A DNA stretch of 64,000 nucleotides, taken from JAEUPI01 sp044222685 (GTDB taxonomy: Bacteria > Pseudomonadota > Gammaproteobacteria > Burkholderiales > Burkholderiaceae_C). The notes beneath the pieces were generated by a model. It did not search any database. It saw only the letters and a program-made list of their open reading frames with translations, and had not been told where the DNA came from. Location of the stretch: positions 23,165 to 87,164 of the forward strand of contig JBGAMU010000003.1 of the NCBI GenBank assembly GCA_044222685.1, read 5' to 3'. The position numbers were made by a program, and so were the translations under genes. The stretch's first letter is position 1. Each line of letters opens with the position of its first letter. This document shows positions 1-7,952 of the stretch, piece by piece.

Positions 1-588
1 GCCTGGGGACTGGCGGTGTTCCTGCTGGCGCAATCGACGATGTATGCGTGGAACGACCAGCGACTGCCCGACGCGGTGCAGCGCCGCCTGGCACGCCTGC
101 TCGGCGTGTTCGTGGTGGCGGCGTTGTACCTGGTGGCCGTGTACCACGGCACCAACCTCTACTTCGCCAGGCAGGGGGCCTTCGAGGTCTTCATTCTGCG
201 CGACGGTGGCATCTATCCGTGGCTCTTCTGGCTCGGCTTCGTCGTGATCGGCTCGCTGCTGCCCGCGCTGCTGCTGTTCCATCCGAGGCTGGGCGGTGCA
301 CGAGGCGCGCTGGCAGCGTCGGCACTGGTGGTGATCGGCGCCTTCGCCTTCCTGTATGTCTTCATCATCGGCGGCCAGGCCTACCCGCTGGACATCCTGC
401 CCGGCTTCGAGGTGCGCAGCCTCTTCAACGACGGCGCGGTCGCCCCATACAGGCCGAGCTGGCCCGAGTTGCTGCTGGGGCTCGGCGGCATCGGGGCTGC
501 CTTCGTGTTGACGGCCGTCGGCATGCGCGCGCTCGACTTCCTGCCGCACGATGACCTGCCCGGGGAACCGGCGCCCAGGAGCAGCTGA
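1..588 (+). CDS. dsrP: DsrP, NrfD-type membrane subunit of the DsrMKJOP complex (5' end missing)
   Basis: The frame is open from base 1, so the gene begins before the window; about 195 C-terminal residues are present. They contain several hydrophobic segments typical of the NrfD/PsrC family, with a polar tail ending in GEPAPRSS. In sulfur oxidisers DsrP is the integral membrane quinone-interacting subunit of DsrMKJOP, which links cytoplasmic DsrC to the membrane. The assignment rests largely on context: the next genes are dsrN, a dsrC-like gene and dsrR, as at the end of the Allochromatium vinosum dsr operon. dsrN starts one base after the stop. The stand-alone sequence could be another NrfD protein, but the neighbours make DsrP much the best name. 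Confidence 0.8.
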   Translation, partial: AWGLAVFLLAQSTMYAWNDQRLPDAVQRRLARLLGVFVVAALYLVAVYHGTNLYFARQGAFEVFILRDGGIYPWLFWLGFVVIGSLLPALLLFHPRLGGARGALAASALVVIGAFAFLYVFIIGGQAYPLDILPGFEVRSLFNDGAVAPYRPSWPELLLGLGGIGAAFVLTAVGMRALDFLPHDDLPGEPAPRSS

Positions 589-589
589 C

Positions 590-2002
590 ATGGGATCGCC
601 TCGCCTGCTGGTCTCCGCAGCCCACAAGTCGTCGGGCAAGACGACGCTGACCATCGGCCTGACGCGCTCGCTGGTCGAACGCGGCCTCACGGTGCAGACC
701 TTCAAGAAGGGACCGGACTACATCGACCCGATGTGGCTGGCCCGGGCGAGCGGCCGGCCCTGTGTGAACCTCGATCCACATCTGATGCACGACGACGAAA
801 TCGTCGCTGCGCTGGCGCGGCACAGCGCCGACGCTGGCGCCACGCTGGTCGAAGGCAACAAGGGCTTGTACGATGGCCTGGCGCTCGATGGCAGCAACAG
901 CAACGCGGCGCTGGCGCGCCGCCTGGGTCTGCCGGTGCTGCTCGTGCTCGATGCCCGCGGCATGACGCGCGGCATCGCGCCGCTGATCCTCGGCTACCAG
1001 GCGTTCGACCGCGAGATCCGCATCGGCGGCGTGATCCTCAACCGGCTCGGCGGCTCGCGCCACGAAGCCAAGCTGCGCGCCGTGATCGAGCACTACACCG
1101 ACGTGCCCGTGCTCGGCGCGGTGCAGCAGGATCCGCGCCTGGCCATGGTCGAGCGACACCTCGGATTGACCCCCGACGTCGAGCTCGACGACGCGCCGGC
1201 CCGCGTGCGGGCGATGGCTCGGGCTGTGGCGGCGCAGGTGGATCTGGACCGGGTACTGGCGCTGGCCGGCACCGCAGCGCCGATGCCGCTGGTCGCGTTG
1301 CCCGCTTTTCAGCCGCCGGTGGCCGGTCCACGGCTGCGCATCGGCATCGCGCGCGACGCCGCGTTCGGCTTCTACTATCCGGACGATCTCGCGGCGCTCG
1401 AATCGGCCGGTGCGTCGCTGGTGCCGATCGACACGCTGCGCGACACGCGTCTGCCCGCGCTGGATGGCCTGTTCATCGGCGGCGGCTTTCCCGAGACGGC
1501 GATGGCCGCGCTGGACGCCAACGTTGCATTGCGCGTTGCCCTGCGCGAAGCCATCGAGAACGGATTGCCGACCTATGCCGAGTGCGGCGGCCTGATGTAC
1601 CTGGCGCGCTCGATCCGCTGGGGTGACCGTTGCGCGCAGATGGTCGGCGCCATCCCTGGAGACGTCTTGATGCACGATCGGCCGGTCGGCCGCGGTTATG
1701 TGCAGCTCGAGGAGACCGACGCGTTTCCCTGGCCCGCTCTCGACGAGCCGGGACCGGCGCAGCGGCTCGGCCACGAGTTCCATCACTCGAGTCTGCAGAA
1801 TCTGGCGCCGTCGGTGCGCTTGGCCTATCGCGTGCAACGCGGCCACGGCATCGACGGCAGGCACGACGGCGTGTGCGTGCACAACCTGCTGGCCTCCTAT
1901 GCTCATCTGCGCCACACCGGCGGCAACCGCTGGCCGCAGCGCTTTCTGGCCTTCGTGCGCCGCGCGCACACCGTGGCCACTTCGCCTCCGCTGGCGGCGT
2001 GA
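590..2002 (+). CDS. dsrN: DsrN, cobyrinic acid a,c-diamide synthase-like glutamine amidotransferase
   Basis: A 470-residue protein of the CobB/CbiA family. The N-terminal half has a dethiobiotin-synthetase-like P-loop (AAHKSSGKTT, residues 10-19). The C-terminal half is a class I glutamine amidotransferase-like domain with the nucleophile Cys332 in YAECGGLMY. In dsr operons this protein (DsrN) is thought to amidate sirohaem to the amide form used by sulfite reductase DsrAB. An upstream in-frame ATG at 551 would overlap dsrP; ATG 590 gives the family N-terminus directly and is preferred. The stop overlaps the next start (TGATG). Outside this context it would be annotated as a cobalamin enzyme, but no other cobalamin gene is present. 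Confidence 0.85.
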   Translation: MGSPRLLVSAAHKSSGKTTLTIGLTRSLVERGLTVQTFKKGPDYIDPMWLARASGRPCVNLDPHLMHDDEIVAALARHSADAGATLVEGNKGLYDGLALDGSNSNAALARRLGLPVLLVLDARGMTRGIAPLILGYQAFDREIRIGGVILNRLGGSRHEAKLRAVIEHYTDVPVLGAVQQDPRLAMVERHLGLTPDVELDDAPARVRAMARAVAAQVDLDRVLALAGTAAPMPLVALPAFQPPVAGPRLRIGIARDAAFGFYYPDDLAALESAGASLVPIDTLRDTRLPALDGLFIGGGFPETAMAALDANVALRVALREAIENGLPTYAECGGLMYLARSIRWGDRCAQMVGAIPGDVLMHDRPVGRGYVQLEETDAFPWPALDEPGPAQRLGHEFHHSSLQNLAPSVRLAYRVQRGHGIDGRHDGVCVHNLLASYAHLRHTGGNRWPQRFLAFVRRAHTVATSPPLAA

Positions 2003-2397
2003 TGACGACTGCGCACGCCACCCACACCGCCAGGGGCGACGCATCCGTCGCGGCCTCGGGTCACTGGGTGCGGGTGGGCGGGCGCGACGTGGCCACGGAT
2101 TCCGAGGGTTATCTGTGCGACCTCAACGACTGGTCGGAGGACTTCGCGCGTGCGCTCGCCGCACAGGAGGGCCTGTCGTTGACGCCGGCGCACTGGGAGC
2201 TGATCCACTTCCTGCGCGCGTACTACGCCGAACACGGCGTGCAGGCGCAAGTGCGCGTGATGATCCGCCACTTCACGCAAGCCTGGGGCCCGCGGCGCGG
2301 CAGCAACCATGAACTGCACGCGATGTTCCCGCGCGGCGGGCCGCAGAAGCAGGGCAACCGCCTCGCCGGGCTGCTGCGCACCAAAGGCGAACACTAG
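2002..2397 (+). CDS. DsrC/TusE-family protein lacking both redox cysteines (RspA-like)
   Basis: A 131-residue protein with clear DsrC-family features: EGYL-DLNDW around residues 35-44, HWELIHFLRAYY around 64-75, and the C-terminal FPRGGPQKQ and RLAGL. Canonical DsrC has one cysteine in KQACR and one as the penultimate residue. Here these positions are Asn119 (KQGNR) and Glu130 (end KGEH). The only cysteine, Cys39, lies in the N-terminal domain. The protein therefore cannot form the DsrC trisulfide or accept sulfur at its C-terminal arm. Cysteine-less members of the family (the RspA group) have been proposed to be regulatory. It sits between dsrN and dsrR, translationally coupled to dsrN. The working dsrC is presumably upstream of the window. 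Confidence 0.85.
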   Translation: MTTAHATHTARGDASVAASGHWVRVGGRDVATDSEGYLCDLNDWSEDFARALAAQEGLSLTPAHWELIHFLRAYYAEHGVQAQVRVMIRHFTQAWGPRRGSNHELHAMFPRGGPQKQGNRLAGLLRTKGEH

Positions 2398-2416
2398 GAA
2401 TCCCATTCGGAGCCGC

Positions 2417-2767
2417 ATGATGATGTTCACCTTGACGAAAGAGGCTGCCGCGCAGATCCGCCAGGCCACCGCCGAGGGTGCTGGGGACTGGGCGCTGCGC
2501 ATCGCGGCGCGCCGCCACGACGACGGATCGGTGCAATACGGCATGGGCCTGGACGAGCCACGCGAAGGCGACTTGCCGCTCGAGCTGGAAGGCGTGCGAC
2601 TGCTGATCGGACCGCCTTCGCAGCCGCTGCTGCAGGGCACTCGGCTCCACTACGCCGAGCTGGAGCCCGGTCGCTTCGATTTCATCTTCATTCCCGACGC
2701 TACCGCCGTCGCCGAGCTGCCCGCGTCGGGCTGCGGCCACGGTGGCTGCAGCAGCTGCGGCGGCTGA
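2417..2767 (+). CDS. dsrR: DsrR, A-type (IscA/HesB-like) protein
   Basis: A 116-residue HesB/IscA-family protein starting at the first of three in-frame codons (M-M-M-F). The beta-rich A-type fold is recognisable in WALRIAARR, YGMGLDEPREGD and FDFIFIPDA. Canonical IscA uses one central and two C-terminal cysteines; here the central one is absent and the C-terminus is GCGHGGCSSCGG. A. vinosum DsrR is an A-type protein without the usual cysteines and has been linked to post-transcriptional control of dsr expression. The position straight after dsrN and the dsrC-like gene fits that role. The Cys-rich tail could still bind a metal, so a carrier function is not excluded. Confidence 0.8.
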   Translation: MMMFTLTKEAAAQIRQATAEGAGDWALRIAARRHDDGSVQYGMGLDEPREGDLPLELEGVRLLIGPPSQPLLQGTRLHYAELEPGRFDFIFIPDATAVAELPASGCGHGGCSSCGG

Positions 2768-2798
2768 GCGCATCGCCGATTGCAACCGGAGGTTCCGC

Positions 2799-3644
2799 AT
2801 GAATTCCTTCGTCGACATGAACCGGCTGCTCGGGCGTCTGCGCCACGCCGCAGGCGGTCGGGTCTTCCTGGTCGGCGCCGGACCGGGTGACCCGGACCTG
2901 CTGACGCTACGCGCCGCCCGCCTGCTGGCGCAGGCCGACGTGGTGGTCTACGACCATCTGGTCGGCGCCGAGGTCCTGGAGCTGGTCTCGCCACAGGCCG
3001 AGCGCATCTACGCCGGCAAGGAGCGCAACCACCACAGCATGGCGCAGGGCGAGATCAATGCACTGCTGGTGCGCCTGGCGCGCAGCGGCCGCATGGTGAT
3101 CCGGCTGAAGGGCGGCGACCCGTTCGTGTTCGGCCGCGGTGGCGAGGAGTTGCAGGCGCTGGTGGCCCAGGGTGTGCCGTTCGAGGTGGTGCCCGGCATC
3201 ACGGCGGCCTGCGGCGTGGCCAGCTACGCCGGCATTCCGTTGACCCATCGCGATCATGCGCAATCGTGCCTGTTCGTCACCGGCCATCTCAAGGACGGCA
3301 GCTGCGACCTCGACTGGGAGGCGCTCGCCCGGCCGCGCCAGACGACCGTCATCTACATGGGGTTGGGCGGCCTGGCCGAGATCTGCGCGCAGCTGGTCGT
3401 GCACGGCCTGCCCGGCCACACGCCGGCGGCCGTGGTGCAACAGGGCACGACGCTCGATCAGCGCGTCGTCGACGGCACGCTGTCGGACCTCGCGGCACGA
3501 GTGGTACGGGCCGAGCTGCAGTCACCCTGCCTCATCATCGTCGGCGAGGTGGTACGACTGCGCCAACAGCTGGCCTGGTTCGACGAGTGCGCACGCGCCA
3601 TCGTGCCGGCAGGCGTGCCGCTGGACACCGAGCTCAGCGATTGA
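2799..3644 (+). CDS. cobA: Uroporphyrinogen-III C-methyltransferase (sirohaem pathway)
   Basis: A 281-residue SAM-dependent methyltransferase with the family signatures VGAGPGDPDLLTL, VVYDHLV, RLKGGDPFVFGRGGEE and VVPGITAACGVASYAGIPLTHR. It makes precorrin-2 from uroporphyrinogen III, the entry to sirohaem. It has only the methyltransferase half of CysG, with no dehydrogenase/ferrochelatase domain. Start ATG 2799 is preceded by ACCGGAGG. Its place after dsrR suggests it supplies sirohaem for DsrAB. The last 11 bases overlap the 3' end of the convergent regulator gene. Confidence 0.92.
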   Translation: MNSFVDMNRLLGRLRHAAGGRVFLVGAGPGDPDLLTLRAARLLAQADVVVYDHLVGAEVLELVSPQAERIYAGKERNHHSMAQGEINALLVRLARSGRMVIRLKGGDPFVFGRGGEELQALVAQGVPFEVVPGITAACGVASYAGIPLTHRDHAQSCLFVTGHLKDGSCDLDWEALARPRQTTVIYMGLGGLAEICAQLVVHGLPGHTPAAVVQQGTTLDQRVVDGTLSDLAARVVRAELQSPCLIIVGEVVRLRQQLAWFDECARAIVPAGVPLDTELSD

Positions 3645-4323
3645 TCCGGGTCTCGACGCTGCGACCTTCGGCCACCGCGCGCGATTCGACCGCGAACACG
3701 GCCGCCTCGACGCGCGAGCTCAGGTTCAGCTTCGACAGGATGTGGCGCACGTGCAGCTTCACGGTATCGTGGCTGATGTCCAGCCGGCGGGCGATCGCCT
3801 TGTTGCTCTCGCCGCGTGCCAGGTGATCGAGGATCTGCCGTTCGCGGTCGGTCAGCGAATCCAGTAGGCCCTTGCGATCGCTGCCCTTGGCGCCGGACTG
3901 CAGCATCTGCGCGAGCTTCAGTGTCATGGCGGGCGCCACCACGAGCTCGCCGCGCGCCGCGCGTTCGATCGCCGAGATCACCTCCTCGGGTTCCATGTCC
4001 TTCAGTAGGTAGCCACGCACGCCCGCGCGCAATGCCGCCGCGAGGTCGGTTTCGGCATCGCTCATGGTCAGGATCACGGCCGGTGTGTCGCACCCTTCGC
4101 CGCGCAGCCGGCGCAGCAGCGTCAGGCCGTCGGTCGCCGGCATGCGAAGGTCGAGCACGACCAGGTCGGGCTTGTGCTCGAGCAGCGCCGGGGCCACCTG
4201 GTTCGGATCGCCGAGCGCGGCCACCACCGTGATGTTGCCGCGGTGGTGCAGCAGATCGGTCAATCCGTTGCGGCACAGCGCATGGTCGTCGACGAGCACC
4301 ACGCGCAGACGTTCGCCCGTCAT
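3634..4323 (-). CDS. NarL/FixJ-family response regulator
   Basis: A 229-residue regulator. The receiver domain has acidic residues Asp12/Asp13, the phospho-acceptor Asp58 in VVLDLRMP, and the conserved Lys in YLLKD. The C-terminal LuxR-type helix-turn-helix reads LTDRERQILDHLARGESNKAIARRL followed by VKLHVRHILSKL. The start overlaps the kinase stop (ATGA), so the pair is co-translated. NarL proteins bind short inverted heptamers of the TACYYMT type. Related inverted TACCC motifs occur upstream of soeA, tusA, soxY and soxC in this window, so this protein is a candidate regulator of sulfur oxidation. That link is inference. Confidence 0.9.
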   Translation of the reverse strand: MTGERLRVVLVDDHALCRNGLTDLLHHRGNITVVAALGDPNQVAPALLEHKPDLVVLDLRMPATDGLTLLRRLRGEGCDTPAVILTMSDAETDLAAALRAGVRGYLLKDMEPEEVISAIERAARGELVVAPAMTLKLAQMLQSGAKGSDRKGLLDSLTDRERQILDHLARGESNKAIARRLDISHDTVKLHVRHILSKLNLSSRVEAAVFAVESRAVAEGRSVETRINR

Positions 4324-5510
4324 CGAGCTTCCCCTTCGACCGGCTCAAGCGGGAAGCGCAGCCGCACCCGTGTGCCGCCCCCCTCGCGCGGACTCACCTC
4401 CAGGCTGCCTCCCAGGCCGCGCGCACGCTGGCTCATGATGTCCAGCCCGAAATGCGACAGCCCGTCGTGCGTGTCCGCCCGCGTCAGCCCGGCGCCGTCG
4501 TCCTCGATCCGCACCTCGACCTCGCCGCGACATTGCGCCAGTGTCAGCCAGGCGTGCCTGGCCCGGCTGTGCTTGGCGATGTTGGCGAGCGCCTCCTGCA
4601 CCACGCGCAGCAGCTGGAACTCCTGCGCGACCGAGAGTCGCAGACCGGGGACCTGATCGTCGAACGCGAGTTCCACGTCGTTCAGATCGCAGAACGACAT
4701 GACGCTGGCCTGCAGCGCATGCTTCAAGCCGAGCGGATCCATCGGCGCGCGAAAGTGCGCCAGCACCTCGCGCAGGTTGCTGTGCGCGCTGGTGACGGCC
4801 TGCCGCACATCGGCTGCGTACTTGAGCGCCGCGGCCTCGTCGTGCGTCGTGATGGCCTCGTTCAACAAGGGCATGCGCATCTTCACGAAAGCCAGCGTCT
4901 GGGCGATCGAGTCATGCACCTCGGCGGCCATGGCCTGCCGTTCGGCCAGCACGGTGGCGCGCAGCGTCTCGCGCTCGAGCGCCGCGTTGTGCAACGCCAA
5001 CCCGAGCAACTCGCCGATCGACTTGAGCAGCGCGGTGACTTCAGCGTCGATCGCCGGCGGGTCGTCGAGGAACAGGTTGTAGAGCCCGAGCACGCGGCCG
5101 CGGTAGGTCAGCGGCACAGCTGTCAGGTGGTGACACTGATGGCCGAAGAAGCTGTCCTCACTGCGCAGCGCGCAATGACGCAAGTCGCCGGCCGAGACGA
5201 TGACGTCGCGGGTGAACGCCGCCCCGCAGACGCCACAGGCAGGGTCGACCGAGCGCTCGGCCGACACCACGTGCTCGGGCAGGCCGACCTGGCTGATCAT
5301 CTGCAGGCGGTCGCCGTCCGCCGACAGCACGCGCACGGCACCCGCGCGAGCCCCGGCGATCTGCATGATGGGTGTCAGGAAGCGGGCGAGCAGGTCATGC
5401 AGATCGGTCCCCGCGGCCAGCCCGGCGGTGATCTCCGCCAGCAGGCCGGCGTCGCTGGTACGCCGCGTCAGCGGCCGCGCGACCTTGAGTTCAGGCCAGT
5501 CCGTCTGCAT
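4320..5510 (-). CDS. NarX-like sensor histidine kinase with cysteine-containing GAF domain
   Basis: A 396-residue soluble kinase with no membrane segment. An N-terminal GAF domain (about residues 20-175) is followed by a HisKA_3 dimerisation region with His199 (AAEVHDSIAQTL) and a HATPase domain (IEDDGAGL, HFGLDIMSQRA). The GAF domain has Cys92, Cys95, Cys113 and Cys126 (CGVCG, RHC, GHQCHH), which could sense redox state, bind a metal or react with sulfur species. ATG 5510 (MQTDWPELK) is chosen because upstream residues look like spurious GC-rich extension; ATG 5561 is the alternative. It is coupled to the regulator by a 4-base overlap. The signal is unknown. Confidence 0.85.
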   Translation of the reverse strand: MQTDWPELKVARPLTRRTSDAGLLAEITAGLAAGTDLHDLLARFLTPIMQIAGARAGAVRVLSADGDRLQMISQVGLPEHVVSAERSVDPACGVCGAAFTRDVIVSAGDLRHCALRSEDSFFGHQCHHLTAVPLTYRGRVLGLYNLFLDDPPAIDAEVTALLKSIGELLGLALHNAALERETLRATVLAERQAMAAEVHDSIAQTLAFVKMRMPLLNEAITTHDEAAALKYAADVRQAVTSAHSNLREVLAHFRAPMDPLGLKHALQASVMSFCDLNDVELAFDDQVPGLRLSVAQEFQLLRVVQEALANIAKHSRARHAWLTLAQCRGEVEVRIEDDGAGLTRADTHDGLSHFGLDIMSQRARGLGGSLEVSPREGGGTRVRLRFPLEPVEGEAR

Positions 5511-5758
5511 GTCTCGGCCCTGCCGGGGCAGGGTTGTCTCCGGGTCGATCCAGCGCACCATTTGAACCGGTCTGCGGCCTGCGCGCCATCGGACAGGACC
5601 CACCCCTGTTACAGAAACTGTCCCAAGCCCCTGCGGACGCGACCCACGCGAGCCGACTGCCTGTCGACCACAACCCAACCGCCTGGCGGCCCGCGGTCAT
5701 GCAGGCCGGGCCTGCGTCGGGCTTTGGCAGCCGCGGCAGGCGCGAGGCTGCCGTCCGG

Positions 5759-6472
5759 TCAGCCGAACTTGACGAACAGCCTGCTGTACGGCGGCTTCAC
5801 TTTGCCGAGGGCGCCGCGCACGGCGTCCGGATCCTGACGCATCAAAGCGGCCCTGACAGCCTGGACCGAGGCCTCCACGTCCTTGAGCAGGACGTCGAAC
5901 TCGGCGTCGCGTTGCAGCGCCGCGGGCGCTTGCAGGCGCAGCTGGCGCACCAGATAGTCCAGCGCGCCGACCTGCGACATGACGAGCAGCGTGCCGTTCG
6001 GAGCGCCGAGCGCCTTCGGCGCCTCGACCAGCAGCCGTTCCATCTCGGCGTGGTATGCGTTCATATGGTCGCTGTAGACGACCACACCGTTGCGGCGGCG
6101 CAGGTCGGCCGTCAGTTCGCGGACGGACTCCAGCTCCTCATGCGCTTCGGTCAGCCGGTTGTCGCGTGCGGCGGCAGCCGCCCGGTCGTACAGTGCGTTC
6201 AGCTGCGCCATCCTGCCCGCGAGCTCGATGTCGCGGTCGTAGGGCGCCGGCGGCTTCGCGCCGAACCGCTCGGCCACCGATCGCCAGGCCTGCTGCGCCT
6301 GCGTGATGGCCTGCTGGGCTTCGCTCTGCGACTTGCCGTTGGTGCGGAACAGCGCCATGCGGTATGGCGCATAGGCATCCTGCATCGCGTCGGTCAGCGC
6401 ATCGCTGGCCTGCGCGAGGCTCGCGCAGGCCAGCGCCAGGGCCGATGCGAAGGCGCGGTGGGTCATGGCCAT
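5759..6472 (-). CDS. Exported helical protein of unknown function
   Basis: A 237-residue protein with a cleavable signal peptide (hydrophobic FASALALACASLAQA, cleavage near residue 22). The mature part is predicted to be almost entirely amphipathic helix, with no CXXCH haem site and no cysteine. I do not recognise the family. Noticeable features are YRMALFRTNGKSQSEA near the mature N-terminus, a Tyr/His-containing VVVYSDHMNAYHAEM helix in the middle and the C-terminal PYSRLFVKFG. It may form a helical bundle in the periplasm. It lies downstream of the metallo-beta-lactamase-fold gene on the same strand (144-base gap), so the two may be co-expressed. Confidence 0.65.
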   Translation of the reverse strand: MAMTHRAFASALALACASLAQASDALTDAMQDAYAPYRMALFRTNGKSQSEAQQAITQAQQAWRSVAERFGAKPPAPYDRDIELAGRMAQLNALYDRAAAAARDNRLTEAHEELESVRELTADLRRRNGVVVYSDHMNAYHAEMERLLVEAPKALGAPNGTLLVMSQVGALDYLVRQLRLQAPAALQRDAEFDVLLKDVEASVQAVRAALMRQDPDAVRGALGKVKPPYSRLFVKFG

Positions 6473-6616
6473 GGTTGATCCAGGAGGTGAATGGCCTCGG
6501 ATTGTGCGGACGCCGGCCGCACGGTCCGGTGACGCAGCGCAAGCCGATGCAGTACTCCAGATGGGCTATGGACACACTCCGACGCGGTGAGTCGAGGGGC
6601 GGCCGGCCCGTCCGGC

Positions 6617-7804
6617 TCAGGCCTGGAACGTGAAGCGCGTGCCGGTCGACGAGCGGATGAACTTGTCGGGCATCTCCTGCTGGACGATCGAGATGAAGTT
6701 CTCGCCCGAGCAGTGCATCGGAATCAGCACGTCCGGGTTGATCGCCTTCAGCTCGGCCACCGTCTGGCGCAGGTACTCCACCGGGTGCGGCGCGAGGTGA
6801 AACCCGCCCAGCACCGCGTGCACCTTGTCGATGCCCGACACCTTCATCGCCGTGCGCACCGAGTTGACGATGCCGCGGTGGCCACACGAGGTCATCACTA
6901 CCAGACCGCGGCCCTTCACGAGGAAGACCGTGGCCTGCTCGTGCTCGAAATCATCGGGCGCGAGCGTGATGCTGCGCTTGGCCTCGGGCAGGCCGGCCGG
7001 GGCGCACCCGAGGCCGCCCGCAACGCCCACGCTCATGCGGGTGGGCGCCAGTACCTTTTCGAACGACGCACGCGGAATCGAACCGGTCGTGAAGCCATGG
7101 TCGGCAAGGATCGACGGCCGCTCGGCGAAGGTCACCGTCAGTCCCGCGTCCTGGATCGCCTGGCGATCGAGCGCGCCGAAGCTGCCCGCCTCGCCCGGCA
7201 CGTTGAGCTCGCGCGAGCAAAAGCACTCCTCGCTGCCGAGGTAGAACGGCAGCCCCGCCTTCAGCTTGCCCTTGTTGGCCTTCAGGAAGCCGACCATGCC
7301 GCCGAAGTGATCGTAGTGGCCGTGGCTCAGCGCCATGGCGTCGAGCTTGCCCGCATCGATGCCGGCCAGCAGCATGTTGTTCAGCAGCGTCTCCGAGGTG
7401 TAGGCGAAGTCGATCAGCACCTGGCGGGTCTCGGTGCCGCGCGCGGATTCGAGGTGCAGCGCCAAACCCCATTCGTTCTGCAGCGTGCGCTGCGGTGGTG
7501 TGCGCGGCGCGACCGCGAAGCCGAGTCGCTGCACCTGCACCGGCCCGGTGGTGCGGCCCGGCTCGAAGGCGTGGTGGTACGAATCGGTCACCACCCGCAC
7601 CGACAGCCGGTCGACCACCGGCACCTGGGCCGGTGAATCGAGCGTCCGCGCCACGGCGACGCGGCCACCGAACAAGCCGCCCGCGGCCAACATCGCCAGC
7701 GACCCCGTGCCCGCGCGCAGCAGCGCGCGGCGATCGGCGCGGCCCAGATAAGTCGCGGTCGGTTCTTCTTCGCGCGCGGTGGCGCGATCAGCCTGCTTCA
7801 TCAT
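6617..7804 (-). CDS. Tat-exported metallo-beta-lactamase-fold protein
   Basis: A 395-residue protein. A twin-arginine signal (RADRRALLRAGTGSLAMLAA, about residues 22-41) is followed by a metallo-beta-lactamase fold with the metal motif SHGHYDHFGG and later ligand candidates in SCGHRG, GGFHL and MHCSGE. The closest general family is the 7,8-dihydropterin-6-methyl-4-(beta-D-ribofuranosyl)aminobenzene-5'-phosphate synthase-like group, whose substrates are mostly unknown. A longer reading frame runs to 7870, but GAGGAG at 7811-7816 lies six bases before ATG 7804, which fixes the start. Export by Tat suggests the metal centre is loaded in the cytoplasm. Because of its sulfur-island location, a persulfide or polysulfide substrate is possible but unproved. 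Confidence 0.8.
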   Translation of the reverse strand: MMKQADRATAREEEPTATYLGRADRRALLRAGTGSLAMLAAGGLFGGRVAVARTLDSPAQVPVVDRLSVRVVTDSYHHAFEPGRTTGPVQVQRLGFAVAPRTPPQRTLQNEWGLALHLESARGTETRQVLIDFAYTSETLLNNMLLAGIDAGKLDAMALSHGHYDHFGGMVGFLKANKGKLKAGLPFYLGSEECFCSRELNVPGEAGSFGALDRQAIQDAGLTVTFAERPSILADHGFTTGSIPRASFEKVLAPTRMSVGVAGGLGCAPAGLPEAKRSITLAPDDFEHEQATVFLVKGRGLVVMTSCGHRGIVNSVRTAMKVSGIDKVHAVLGGFHLAPHPVEYLRQTVAELKAINPDVLIPMHCSGENFISIVQQEMPDKFIRSSTGTRFTFQA

Positions 7805-7952
7805 GGGCGTCTCCTCTTCGTGGGACATTGTCCGAGTCGGTCGACTTGACGCATCGGTGAAGACGCGCACGGACCCGCCGTTTCGACGGCGTTGCTTGAG
7901 CGAGATCAGATGCGCCGTGCGCCGCGGGTCGAGACCGGTGGCCTAAAGCGCA

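Noticed and set aside
590..2002. dsrN gene as part of a cobalamin biosynthesis locus
   Set aside because: No other cobalamin gene is nearby and the dsr order fits DsrN.
5591..5623. GGACAG...CTGTCC and CTGTTACAG repeats upstream of the sensor kinase as an operator
   Set aside because: The symmetry is loose and no matching copy was found elsewhere in the window.
5725..5751. GGCAGCC/GGCTGCC hairpin after the helical exported protein as terminator
   Set aside because: The loop is 13 bases and no T run follows.
7875..7891. Hairpin CGCCGT-TTCG-ACGGCG between lysR and the metallo-beta-lactamase-fold gene as terminator
   Set aside because: The stem is good, but there is no T run on the minus strand; kept out of the feature list.
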